Shown here: positions 6,211 through 12,233 of the stretch, one piece after another
How positions within the stretch are numbered: the first letter of the stretch is position 1
Layout: the number at the start of each line of letters is the position of its first letter
Assembly: GCA_031284845.1 (NCBI GenBank)
Contig: JAITXH010000010.1
Coordinates: forward strand, 1 to 12,233
Reading direction: 5' to 3'
DNA from: Puniceicoccales bacterium
GTDB taxonomy: Bacteria; Verrucomicrobiota; Verrucomicrobiia; Opitutales; UBA953
Length of the DNA stretch: 12,233 bases
Program-made: the position numbers and the translations under genes
Notes under the pieces: generated by a model
Told to the model about the DNA's origin: nothing
What the model saw: only the letters and a program-made list of their open reading frames with translations
The model's database searches: none

Positions 6211-7953
6211 CTACGTCAGAAAAATCACAAGTAGCTGCGCCGTGAGAATGCGCAGGAACATCGTCAGTGGATACACCAACGAATAAGACACGGCGGCTCC
6301 CTCAGACTGCGTAATGTTTTGTGCGAAACTCAGGGCCGGCGGATCCGTCATCGCGCCGGACAACACCCCACTCAATGTCAGAAAATTCATTTTGAAGAAT
6401 ACCCGCGCCACAACGCCGCACACGACGAGCGGTATGATTGTGAGCACCAGCCCGTATAAGATCCAGATCGCGCCACCGGCTTCGATACTCGGCCAAAAAT
6501 CCGGGCCACTCTTCAGGCCCACGCACGCGAGAAACAGCGAGATGCCCAGCTCGCGCATGAAAAGCAACGCATTGGGCGGCAAATAAAATACCAGCGGCCC
6601 CACGCGTAGCAGACTACTCGTCACCAGTGCCACGAGCAACGGCCCGCCAGCCAATCCGAGCTTCACCGGGATAGGCACACCGGGGATAGGGATGGACAGC
6701 CCGCCCAGCAACACCCCCAGCCCCAAGCCCAAAAAGAGCGGGATAAAGTGAGGGTGGTTGAGCGCCTTCAATGAATTGCCCACCGCCGCCGCCGCACGCC
6801 CGATATGCACCTGCTCACCGACGACGTTCACCAAGTCGCCCGCCTGTAACACAAGGTTGCGCGACGCGGGAAACTCGCGGTCGCCCCGATACACCCGCGT
6901 TGCCGTGACACCATGCCGCTCCTGTAACCGCAATGCGCCGAGCCGTGTCCCGATCGCCTTGCGATCCGTCACCAGCAAGCGTTGCGAGCAAAGCGGCCCC
7001 GTATGCTTTTGTAAATCCTCGTCCACGACACTTCCAAGGCAAGCCGCCACGATGCCCAGCTTCCGGGCATCCCCCACGAGCAACAGCTTGTCGCCCGAGG
7101 CCAGCACGTAGTCCATCGGAGCCACGCTCGTGATCTCACCGCGCCGCAAGCGCGACACTACGACATCTTCGGGAAACAGCTCCGTCATGTCCGCCAACGC
7201 CCGTCCGGCCACACCGGGGTTGTCCACGCGCACAGTTATCCGCGACACCGCCACGGCATCCACTTCCAATGCCCGTGCGTGCTCCCGCGCTTCAGCAGTC
7301 AAGTCCACCTTGAAAATCCATTTCACGAGCAACAGCGCCCCGATGATACCCGCCACCGCGCCCGGATACGCCACCGCGTAGCCGATTGGCACCTGATTGC
7401 GCATCGTCTGCAATGCCCCTCCCCCTGCATCCCCCGCCACCTGTGCCATTTGCTCCAGTGCCAATCCCGCCGCCGCCATCGCCGGCGTGTTTGTCACCGC
7501 GCCTGTGTAGATGCCGACAGACTGCCCAGGATTGGCCAATTTAAACAAGATGACGCCTGCCGCCAGTATCGTCCCGCTGAGCACTACGCACAGGGCGAGC
7601 ACATTCAGCCCCAAACCCTGCTTACGCAATGAACCAAAAAACGACGGCCCCACTTGCATTCCCACAGCATAGACAAAGAGTGCGAGGCCAAAATCGCGTG
7701 CGAATTCCAGTATCGCTGCATTGATCTGAAATGAAAAACCGCCCGCGCCACCGAGATGCCCGAAGGCCAGTCCGGCGAACAACACCGCCGCCGCCCCTAG
7801 ACCCAGCCCTTTCACCTTCAGTGAGCCAACTGCCATGCCGGAAGCGATCACTGCGCTTAGGACCAACATTGCACGGGCAACGTCGCCCATAACAACTCCG
7901 GATGAATTCGCCGCAGCGGCACCAACCGCCACAAAAACAGGAATGTAACTCAT
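6211..7953 (-). CDS. AspT/YidE-type transporter with two RCK_C domains
   Basis: A 580-aa membrane protein with the internal duplication of the AspT/YidE/YbjL family (aspartate:alanine antiporter and relatives). The first membrane half (residues about 25-215) holds FARDFGLALFVYAVGMQVGP (84-103) and GAVTNTPAM (151-159). The second half (about 400-580) repeats both as FMRELGISLFLACVGLKSGP (465-484) and GAMTDPPAL (533-541). Between them lie two RCK_C (TrkA-C) regulatory domains, about 238-310 and 323-395, which in relatives bind small ligands. The family exchanges amino acids or dicarboxylates across the inner membrane; the substrate cannot be read from sequence. ATG at 7953 with no Shine-Dalgarno; TAG at 6211-6213. 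It stands alone, with a 760-base region upstream that probably holds its promoter and a structured leader. Confidence 0.93.
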   Translation of the reverse strand: MSYIPVFVAVGAAAANSSGVVMGDVARAMLVLSAVIASGMAVGSLKVKGLGLGAAAVLFAGLAFGHLGGAGGFSFQINAAILEFARDFGLALFVYAVGMQVGPSFFGSLRKQGLGLNVLALCVVLSGTILAAGVILFKLANPGQSVGIYTGAVTNTPAMAAAGLALEQMAQVAGDAGGGALQTMRNQVPIGYAVAYPGAVAGIIGALLLVKWIFKVDLTAEAREHARALEVDAVAVSRITVRVDNPGVAGRALADMTELFPEDVVVSRLRRGEITSVAPMDYVLASGDKLLLVGDARKLGIVAACLGSVVDEDLQKHTGPLCSQRLLVTDRKAIGTRLGALRLQERHGVTATRVYRGDREFPASRNLVLQAGDLVNVVGEQVHIGRAAAAVGNSLKALNHPHFIPLFLGLGLGVLLGGLSIPIPGVPIPVKLGLAGGPLLVALVTSSLLRVGPLVFYLPPNALLFMRELGISLFLACVGLKSGPDFWPSIEAGGAIWILYGLVLTIIPLVVCGVVARVFFKMNFLTLSGVLSGAMTDPPALSFAQNITQSEGAAVSYSLVYPLTMFLRILTAQLLVIFLT

Positions 7954-8063
7954 TTTATCAGATTAGCTTTTTTCAGTAAAAAAATGCTGGCGGGGAAATC
8001 CCGGCTGCGTTCCATTTCGACCCCTCCGTTACCGCGCATCCCTCCAGACCGCGACACCCGGGA

Positions 8064-8076
8064 CGGAACTGTTCCG
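8064..8076. promoter_or_regulatory. 13-base palindrome, possible operator
   Basis: CGGAACTGTTCCG is a perfect palindrome around a central T, 111 bases upstream of the transporter start. The shape suits a dimeric repressor, but no known site matches: the verrucomicrobial LexA motif TGTTC-N4-GAACA is different. It could equally be a chance hairpin. Confidence 0.25.
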
Positions 8077-8419
8077 CAACAGGCCGAATTGACACACTCA
8101 CACCGCGAAACGCATCCCCGTCGTAAAACGACGCCAACGCGCCCCCGCCAGTTCCCGGCCCGGAGCACATGCCACACACTCATAGCATGCACGACCCCGG
8201 AACGGAAAATGGATCATGTGATGTCAACTGTCACAACGTCCCCGCCGGGCGGCGGCGAATGGCGCACAACGGAGAAATCCCGGTGCGAAGGAGCGGGCGC
8301 ACACAGCGTCCGCAGAGTGATAATGTCTGTTATGTTGTCAGATTTCATTTATGCGATGAAAGGCGGCTCATGCCGCGGTTGACAAATCTCCAAGCGTGAT
8401 ATTCGGACTCCGGACTTCA

Positions 8420-8466
8420 GGGAAAAAGTGAGCCGGATTCCACATAGTAGAATCCGGATTTTTCCC
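8420..8466. terminator. Bidirectional intrinsic terminator-like hairpin
   Basis: An 8-base perfect stem, CCGGATTC (8433-8440) with GAATCCGG (8450-8457) around a 9-base loop, is flanked by complementary outer arms GGGAAAAA (8420-8427) and TTTTTCCC (8459-8466). On the plus strand the stem is followed by ATTTTTCCC. On the minus strand a T-run follows after five bases. On the minus strand it lies about 250 bases after the RecO-like gene and would end that operon before the transporter's promoter region. No plus-strand gene leads into it within the window. Confidence 0.7.
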
Positions 8467-8713
8467 AACCCTGCCGCCACCTTCACAACTCTCCTTGCGA
8501 GAATCATTGGCTTGAGTGTTGCCCGACCCAATATGTAAGGGCGACACCGGCGGACAGGTTGTCCATTACCGCAGCGCGACTGTTGCCGGATTACACGGCA
8601 TTCCCAATGCGCTTGAGGATTTATAGAAAAAAGGGTCTGTGAAAGAACGGGACGCATCAGAGGAAAAGTCTCCCGCAAAGCAAGCGATTTTTCCCGCCCA
8701 GCCCCCTGCCCCG

Positions 8714-9337
8714 CTATGCCGCAGCCGGACCGGGAATCACGAACTGGCATTCATACTCCATCCAATGCTCCAGATTGCGAATCATCTGCGCCACCGCCTC
8801 CGGCGGAGCTTCCTGCGCATCGAGCGGTTGGCTCAAGATCGCCGCACACAACACGCGGGATTCCTCCGGCAGACCGGCAAGCCAGTGTTCGCGCACCGGC
8901 CACCCCCCCTCGCGCACCAGACTCCACAGTGCCTTGAGCAAAGTGGCATCCGGACGCGGACGCGTCGCAAATGCCGAGACCGCCGACATGCTCAAGGCAT
9001 ACAACGGCTCGTAAGATTCCTGCGACGCCGGATTTTTAGCCACAATCAACGCGAAGCGGCACGCCAGCGCCAGCCGCGCATAGTCGGCACCCAGCGCCCC
9101 TTCGCGACGCAATACGCGGTAGTCTGACGCAAAGCGCGGCCCAGACCCGCGGGCAGGCTCAAGCGTCAATTCCGCCGTATCAAACAAATCCGGCACAGAC
9201 GATTTTGCCGCCGTGCGCAACAGACACATCACCGCCCCCGTTTCCGGAGAAATTACCGTGATCTTCAAAAAGCGTTCTCCGGAGTGCTCACGCGCCAGCA
9301 CCAGCCCGGCGAGCGTCCTTGCCTCCGGTTCGATCAC
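8714..9337 (-). CDS. recO: RecO-like DNA repair protein, without zinc-finger cysteines
   Basis: A 207-aa protein resembling RecO, which helps RecR load RecA onto single-stranded DNA and anneals strands in the RecFOR pathway. The N-terminus (about 5-75) fits the OB-fold: GLVLAREHSGERFLKITVIS (11-30), then LFDTAELTLE. The helical part shows the RecO pattern YRVLRREGALGADYARLALA (73-92), a QESYEPLYAL segment (106-115), and LLKALWSLVREGGWPVREHW (133-152). The CxxC zinc-binding cysteines of many RecO proteins are missing, and the protein is some 30 residues shorter than usual. Translation starts at GTG 9337-9335, whose GTGA overlaps the TGA of the DUF502 gene, so the two are translationally coupled. 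Identification rests on pattern, not on a search; an uncharacterised relative of RecO is possible. Confidence 0.68.
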   Translation of the reverse strand: MIEPEARTLAGLVLAREHSGERFLKITVISPETGAVMCLLRTAAKSSVPDLFDTAELTLEPARGSGPRFASDYRVLRREGALGADYARLALACRFALIVAKNPASQESYEPLYALSMSAVSAFATRPRPDATLLKALWSLVREGGWPVREHWLAGLPEESRVLCAAILSQPLDAQEAPPEAVAQMIRNLEHWMEYECQFVIPGPAAA

Positions 9338-10014
9338 TCCCCGGCCCCCGCAGCTTCAACTGGTTCTTCCTTAGCCGCGCCCGGCAACACCGCGCCTCCG
9401 GAGACGATCAGTTTCATGCCATCCGCCACGCTCATTTTAAGCGGCTTCACTTCGCTCTCACGCAAAAGCAAAAAATACCCCCCGGTAGGATTGGGCGTCG
9501 TAGGCACAAATACATGCACCACGGCGTGGCCCAGTTTTTCGGATAACTCGCTCGGCTCGCGGTTCGTCACAAACGCCACCGTCCACGCGCCGGAATGCGG
9601 GAATTGAACCAGCACGACCTGCTTGAAATTGGCCTTATTCTGCGCGCTAAACGTGGTGACGATTTGCTTGATGGACGTATAGACGGATTTGATCATCGGC
9701 ACGCGTGCGATGAGGTGCTCCAGCGTGTCTATGAGAAACCGCCCCATGAAATACCGGGAAAAGAAGCCGATGACAGTCACGGCAAAAACCACAAATAACG
9801 CAGATATCAGCACCACAGCCTGCCTGATCCAGAAATCATCCACTACACGTTCAGGAAGATGCAGCAACTGCTTGCAAACCTCGACGACAAGACTCTTTGC
9901 GGGCGCCGCCGCCAAATCCACGAGGAAGCGCACCACGTAAATCGTGATGGCGACCGGAAGACAGAGCACTAAGCCTGTCAGAAAATCTTTGCGAAGCCTA
10001 CGCATATGCCGCAT
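9334..10014 (-). CDS. DUF502 family membrane protein
   Basis: A 226-aa inner-membrane protein of the DUF502 family, whose molecular function is not established. Two membrane helices: about residues 13-34 (TGLVLCLPVAITIYVVRFLV) and 64-85 (IRQAVVLISALFVVFAVTVI). Family motifs follow: RVPMIKSVYTSIKQI (104-118), FKQVVLVQFPHSGAWTVAFV (130-149) and VFVPTTPNPTGGYF (168-181). The tail is Glu/Ala-rich and poorly conserved. The frame stays open upstream to 10431, but that part overlaps the divergent GYF gene and is not DUF502-like; ATG 10014 (or 10005, three codons later) puts two to three Arg before helix 1, as expected. No Shine-Dalgarno was found for either start. It is the first gene of a two-gene unit with the RecO-like gene and divides a 112-base promoter region with the GYF_2 gene. 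Confidence 0.9.
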   Translation of the reverse strand: MRHMRRLRKDFLTGLVLCLPVAITIYVVRFLVDLAAAPAKSLVVEVCKQLLHLPERVVDDFWIRQAVVLISALFVVFAVTVIGFFSRYFMGRFLIDTLEHLIARVPMIKSVYTSIKQIVTTFSAQNKANFKQVVLVQFPHSGAWTVAFVTNREPSELSEKLGHAVVHVFVPTTPNPTGGYFLLLRESEVKPLKMSVADGMKLIVSGGAVLPGAAKEEPVEAAGAGE

Positions 10015-10126
10015 GGAGGTGGCAGGTTCGCCGCCATGCGCAAGCAGATTCTCTGCGCAGAACAACACACCGGGGAAAGCCTCCCGCCTTGCATTTTTCA
10101 AAGCATCCTTTCTACTGCCCTTCTCT

Positions 10127-11560
10127 ATGGAATCCCCAGACTCAGACTCCCCAGAAGAATATGCTTTTCTCATCAACAACGAGGTCAAAGGGCCGATGAC
10201 CCGGCCCGAAGCCGAAGCGCTTATCCCCTCAGGAGAAATCACACCGGAGACGCTCTGCGCCAGAGCCGGTGCCGCCGATTGGAAGACAGCCGCCGAGTTT
10301 TTCACCTTCCCGCCCTCAGCGTTGAAGTTAAGCGCCCGGAAAAACATAGAAAACGTCAACGAAGAGCGCGAATCACTCGACCCTCTCCTGCGTAAAAAAA
10401 TCATCCACCTCGGGCTGGCTTCCCCGGCCACCGTGGACGAGTTCTCTCCTGCGCAGGCCAGAGCCGCGCTAAGCGCCTACGAGGAATCCCTGCGCAAAGA
10501 CCAAAAAACAAAATGGTTTGCCGGTGCGGGCACCTTCGTCGGCGTCTTCCTCGCCTCCTTTGGATTCGGCCTGACGGGGCTGGGCGGCGACTTTAACAAC
10601 GGGGTCGCCGGAGTCTTTATCAAGGAATCTGAACAATACACAAGGCAGGTCACCCGCATCGCCAGCGATCTCAAAATTATAGCCAAAGCACGCGAGACGC
10701 TTGAAGACGCCAGCCGGATAAAATCCCCGAAGGGAAAACCCGGAAAACAGTTTTTTGAATCCCGTGTCTATATCCCCGCCCAAGCCGCCGTGAAACTGCT
10801 TTTCAAGTTGGATTACGGACGCCTCGCCGAGCTTTCATCCGAAGCACCGAAGATTATTTACCTGAGGCACATGCCTGCGAACATCAAAACGGAAATGCTG
10901 AGGCAGGCAAACTTGGTCTGGAAATACAAACATCCCGACGAATTACAGGATCCGATTCCCGAACTGGATTTGGCCGCGTCTTGGATATTATTCAAAAAAG
11001 AAGCGGGAGACACCCTTCCCAATTTCGTCAAAAATGCCGAGCAAACGCGCCTCAAAGAACTTTCCTCCGAGGATCTGAGTATCGAAGGATCCATGGTGGA
11101 AAATCTCATCGGGGCATTGGATGTGTGGTTTTCCAAGGATAAGGAAAGCGAGCCGACGCCATTCACAGTTTATTTCCCGGCCAAGGCTCAAAATTTTCTG
11201 GTCTTCTCAGATTTACGCCGCCACCAAACCACACGCGCAGAGGCTCTGGAGACGGAAAACTACGCTGTGACGGAAAAGCACAAGGCCGGAGGCAAGCCCT
11301 ATGGCGTCAGTGTGAAATTCATGAATGAATCCTATTTCATCAAGCGTTTAACCCCGGTGTGGTATTATCTGGGCGTGGCGCGACCGAAGACAGACCGCGC
11401 TGCAACCTTGGTTGGCGTGAATGCGGAAGAATTTGAAAAGACAGAAATCGGCAAGACCATCCCTACAAAAGCGCTATTGGATTACGCCGTTTTTTCCAGA
11501 CCTGAGGAGTCCTTTTTGTCCGGAGGTTTGAGTTTAATAAAAGAGACCGACAGCAACTAG
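10127..11560 (+). CDS. GYF_2-domain single-pass membrane protein of unknown function
   Basis: A 477-aa protein. Residues about 11-59 form a GYF_2 (DUF4339) domain: EYAFLINNEVKGPMTRPEAE (11-30) has the Y-v-x-x-x-G-P pattern, and DWKTAAEFF closes the domain. One membrane helix is at about 129-151 (KWFAGAGTFVGVFLASFGFG region), followed by a Gly/Asn-rich turn. The rest (about 152-477) is a mixed alpha/beta region that I do not recognise; Lys and Glu are frequent, and conserved catalytic motifs are not apparent. GYF_2 domains often sit at the N-terminus of bacterial membrane proteins and may bind proline-rich peptides, but the role here is unknown. The frame is open back to 9944, inside the DUF502 gene on the other strand; ATG 10127 is chosen because the GYF fold begins right after it. 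No Shine-Dalgarno is visible. It converges on the autotransporter gene. Confidence 0.82.
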   Translation: MESPDSDSPEEYAFLINNEVKGPMTRPEAEALIPSGEITPETLCARAGAADWKTAAEFFTFPPSALKLSARKNIENVNEERESLDPLLRKKIIHLGLASPATVDEFSPAQARAALSAYEESLRKDQKTKWFAGAGTFVGVFLASFGFGLTGLGGDFNNGVAGVFIKESEQYTRQVTRIASDLKIIAKARETLEDASRIKSPKGKPGKQFFESRVYIPAQAAVKLLFKLDYGRLAELSSEAPKIIYLRHMPANIKTEMLRQANLVWKYKHPDELQDPIPELDLAASWILFKKEAGDTLPNFVKNAEQTRLKELSSEDLSIEGSMVENLIGALDVWFSKDKESEPTPFTVYFPAKAQNFLVFSDLRRHQTTRAEALETENYAVTEKHKAGGKPYGVSVKFMNESYFIKRLTPVWYYLGVARPKTDRAATLVGVNAEEFEKTEIGKTIPTKALLDYAVFSRPEESFLSGGLSLIKETDSN

Positions 11561-11586
11561 TGCAGCGGCGCACCCGCCGCCGCACT
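11559..11586. terminator. GC-rich hairpin directly after the GYF_2 gene
   Basis: AGTGC-A-GCGGCG (11559-11570) pairs with CGCCGC-C-GCACT (11575-11586), giving 5 and 6 base pairs around one A/C mismatch with a CACC loop. It begins in the last two bases of the TAG stop (11558-11560). No T-run follows on either strand, so it is a weak intrinsic terminator at best. Its place between convergent genes favours transcript end formation or stabilisation. Confidence 0.45.
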
Positions 11587-11626
11587 AAAGTTCCCGACCT
11601 TAAGACATCTGCCTTTCCCCGTCCCA

Positions 11627-11646
11627 GCGCTTCTTTTTAGAAGCGC
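11627..11646. terminator. Hairpin spanning the autotransporter stop codon
   Basis: GCGCTTCT (11627-11634) and AGAAGCGC (11639-11646) form a perfect 8-base stem with a TTTT loop (AAAA on the minus strand). The stop codon of the minus-strand gene (11639-11637) lies in the stem edge and loop. No T-run follows on either strand. It sits where the transcripts of two convergent genes meet, so a role in ending or protecting either is plausible. Confidence 0.4.
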
Positions 11647-12233
11647 CTCCGGTAGCCGATGTTCACTGACCACGGCACATTATACTTTTCCCCGAGCGCT
11701 GCCTCGTAATCAAAGTAAACCTGATCGCGGGAGCTAAGCTGCCAGATCGTCCCAAGACCGCCACGAACCCGGGCACCATCCACATTCGGACGCAGGCTGA
11801 CATCACTCACGCGAACAGAACCGCCGGAACTCGTCATCCAGTCCACTCCAATACTCAAATAGGGCTGCAATTGTCCGTGCCCGCCTAAATCAAAGGTCCG
11901 CCCCAAACGAGCCGACGCGCCAATCCGGAACACATCACTGTCTTCGTTCGATACACGCAATCCGCGGCGGCTCGTATAACCTTCCGTGAAGATGTGCGTG
12001 TAGGCGGCGTGGATACTCGGCTCCACAAACCAGGACGAGGCGATCTCGATCTGCCGCCCGGCCTCCAACTCAAAGCCAAAACCATACGCCGTAAACTTGC
12101 CGCCATCGCCGACAGTGTCATACTTCGAGTCAAAATACTGCGCCTTGAATGCACCGTCCACATACCAGCCGGCACGGTGCAGCCACGCCGCATAAAGCCC
12201 GCCGGAAACGGATTCCGTCGAACCGTCCGTCCC
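11637..12233 (-). CDS. Autotransporter beta-barrel domain, C-terminal part (runs off right edge)
   Basis: The last 198 residues of an outer-membrane autotransporter-type protein (type V secretion). The frame is open to the right edge, so the 174-residue stretch starting at GTG 12161 is not the true beginning. The sequence is a chain of amphipathic strands with alternating aromatic residues: GGLYAAWLHRAGWYVDGAFK, later a FELEAGRQIEIASSWFVEPS strand pair, then SIHAAYTHIFTEG, FRIGASARLGRTF and LQPYLSIGVDW. It ends in VNIGYRRRF, where the terminal Phe is the usual outer-membrane insertion signal read by the BAM complex. Spacing and the EPSIHAAYTH segment are typical of the autotransporter barrel family (about 280 residues in full). 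The passenger domain is outside the window, so its function cannot be told. It converges on the GYF_2 gene, 76 bases apart. Confidence 0.92.
   Translation of the reverse strand, partial: GTDGSTESVSGGLYAAWLHRAGWYVDGAFKAQYFDSKYDTVGDGGKFTAYGFGFELEAGRQIEIASSWFVEPSIHAAYTHIFTEGYTSRRGLRVSNEDSDVFRIGASARLGRTFDLGGHGQLQPYLSIGVDWMTSSGGSVRVSDVSLRPNVDGARVRGGLGTIWQLSSRDQVYFDYEAALGEKYNVPWSVNIGYRRRF

Larger units (their letters stand above)
7954..8713. other. 760-base intergenic region without a convincing gene
   Basis: This region lies upstream of the minus-strand transporter and downstream of the minus-strand RecO-like gene. Frames crossing it are short and rich in Arg, Cys, Gly and Pro, with no start signal, so I call no gene. 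It holds a run of inverted repeats: 7965-7988 (A/T stem directly before the transporter start), 8064-8076 (13-base palindrome), 8119-8133 (6-base perfect stem), 8293-8313 (8-base stem with one G-U on the plus strand) and 8363-8376 (5-base stem). A terminator-like structure is at 8420-8466. Bases 8467-8713 show nothing I can name. GAAATCCCGG occurs twice (near 7996 and 8274). I matched no known riboswitch class. Confidence 0.6.

Noticed and set aside
7950..8192. Minus-strand 80-codon frame ending in an ATGA overlap with the AspT-like transporter.
   Set aside because: It is rich in Arg, Gly, Cys and Ser without any domain or helix pattern, lacks a ribosome binding site, and its stop position is compatible with chance. 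It looks like non-coding leader.
8379..8384. TTGACA on the plus strand, like a -35 box.
   Set aside because: No fitting -10 box lies 16-18 bases downstream, and no plus-strand gene follows within 1.7 kb.
9944..10126. Upstream extension of the GYF_2 gene into the DUF502 gene.
   Set aside because: The extra 61 residues are Arg/Ser-rich with no pattern, lie opposite the DUF502 coding sequence, and the GYF fold begins right after ATG 10127.
10015..10431. Upstream extension of the DUF502 gene by 139 codons.
   Set aside because: It lies opposite the GYF_2 gene and is not DUF502-like; the family's N-terminal helix starts a few residues after ATG 10014.

Overview
The window looks like a chromosomal segment of a Gram-negative, moderately GC-rich bacterium. 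An outer-membrane autotransporter barrel, a PpiD-like periplasmic folding factor, an AspT/YidE-type transporter, a GYF_2-domain membrane protein and start sites mostly without Shine-Dalgarno sequences together suggest Verrucomicrobiota, probably an Opitutae/Opitutaceae-type genome. That placement is inferred from gene content; no marker gene for taxonomy is present.

Positions 1-4233 (minus strand) hold an F-type ATP synthase operon, transcribed atpB-atpE-atpF-atpH-[membrane methyltransferase]-[small broken ORF]-atpA, with atpA running off the left edge. The core subunits have their diagnostic residues: Arg in subunit a, Glu in subunit c, the Walker A motif in alpha. Two things are odd. The delta subunit is short (131 aa) and has lost most of its N-terminal domain. 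A PEMT/ICMT-like integral membrane methyltransferase, clearly lower in GC, sits between atpH and atpA. It is followed, with an ATGA overlap and a good ribosome binding site, by a small membrane-protein ORF that seems split by a one-base frameshift.

Positions 4450-7953 hold two more minus-strand genes: a PpiD/SurA-like membrane-anchored periplasmic chaperone and a duplicated AspT/YidE transporter with two RCK_C domains. The 216-base gap before atpB holds paired hairpins and may be a repeat element. The 760-base gap upstream of the transporter holds no convincing gene. It contains several inverted repeats and a bidirectional terminator-like structure.

Positions 8714-10014 hold a tightly coupled minus-strand pair: a DUF502 membrane protein and a RecO-like protein that starts with GTG inside the DUF502 stop codon. 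Divergent from them, on the plus strand, is a GYF_2-domain single-pass membrane protein (10127-11560). It converges on the C-terminal barrel of an autotransporter (11637 to the right edge). Two hairpins lie between these convergent genes, one of them spanning the autotransporter stop codon.

No tRNA, rRNA, CRISPR array, insertion sequence or prophage gene was seen. The best candidate for something undescribed is the methyltransferase plus small membrane ORF inserted in the ATP synthase operon, next to a reduced delta subunit.
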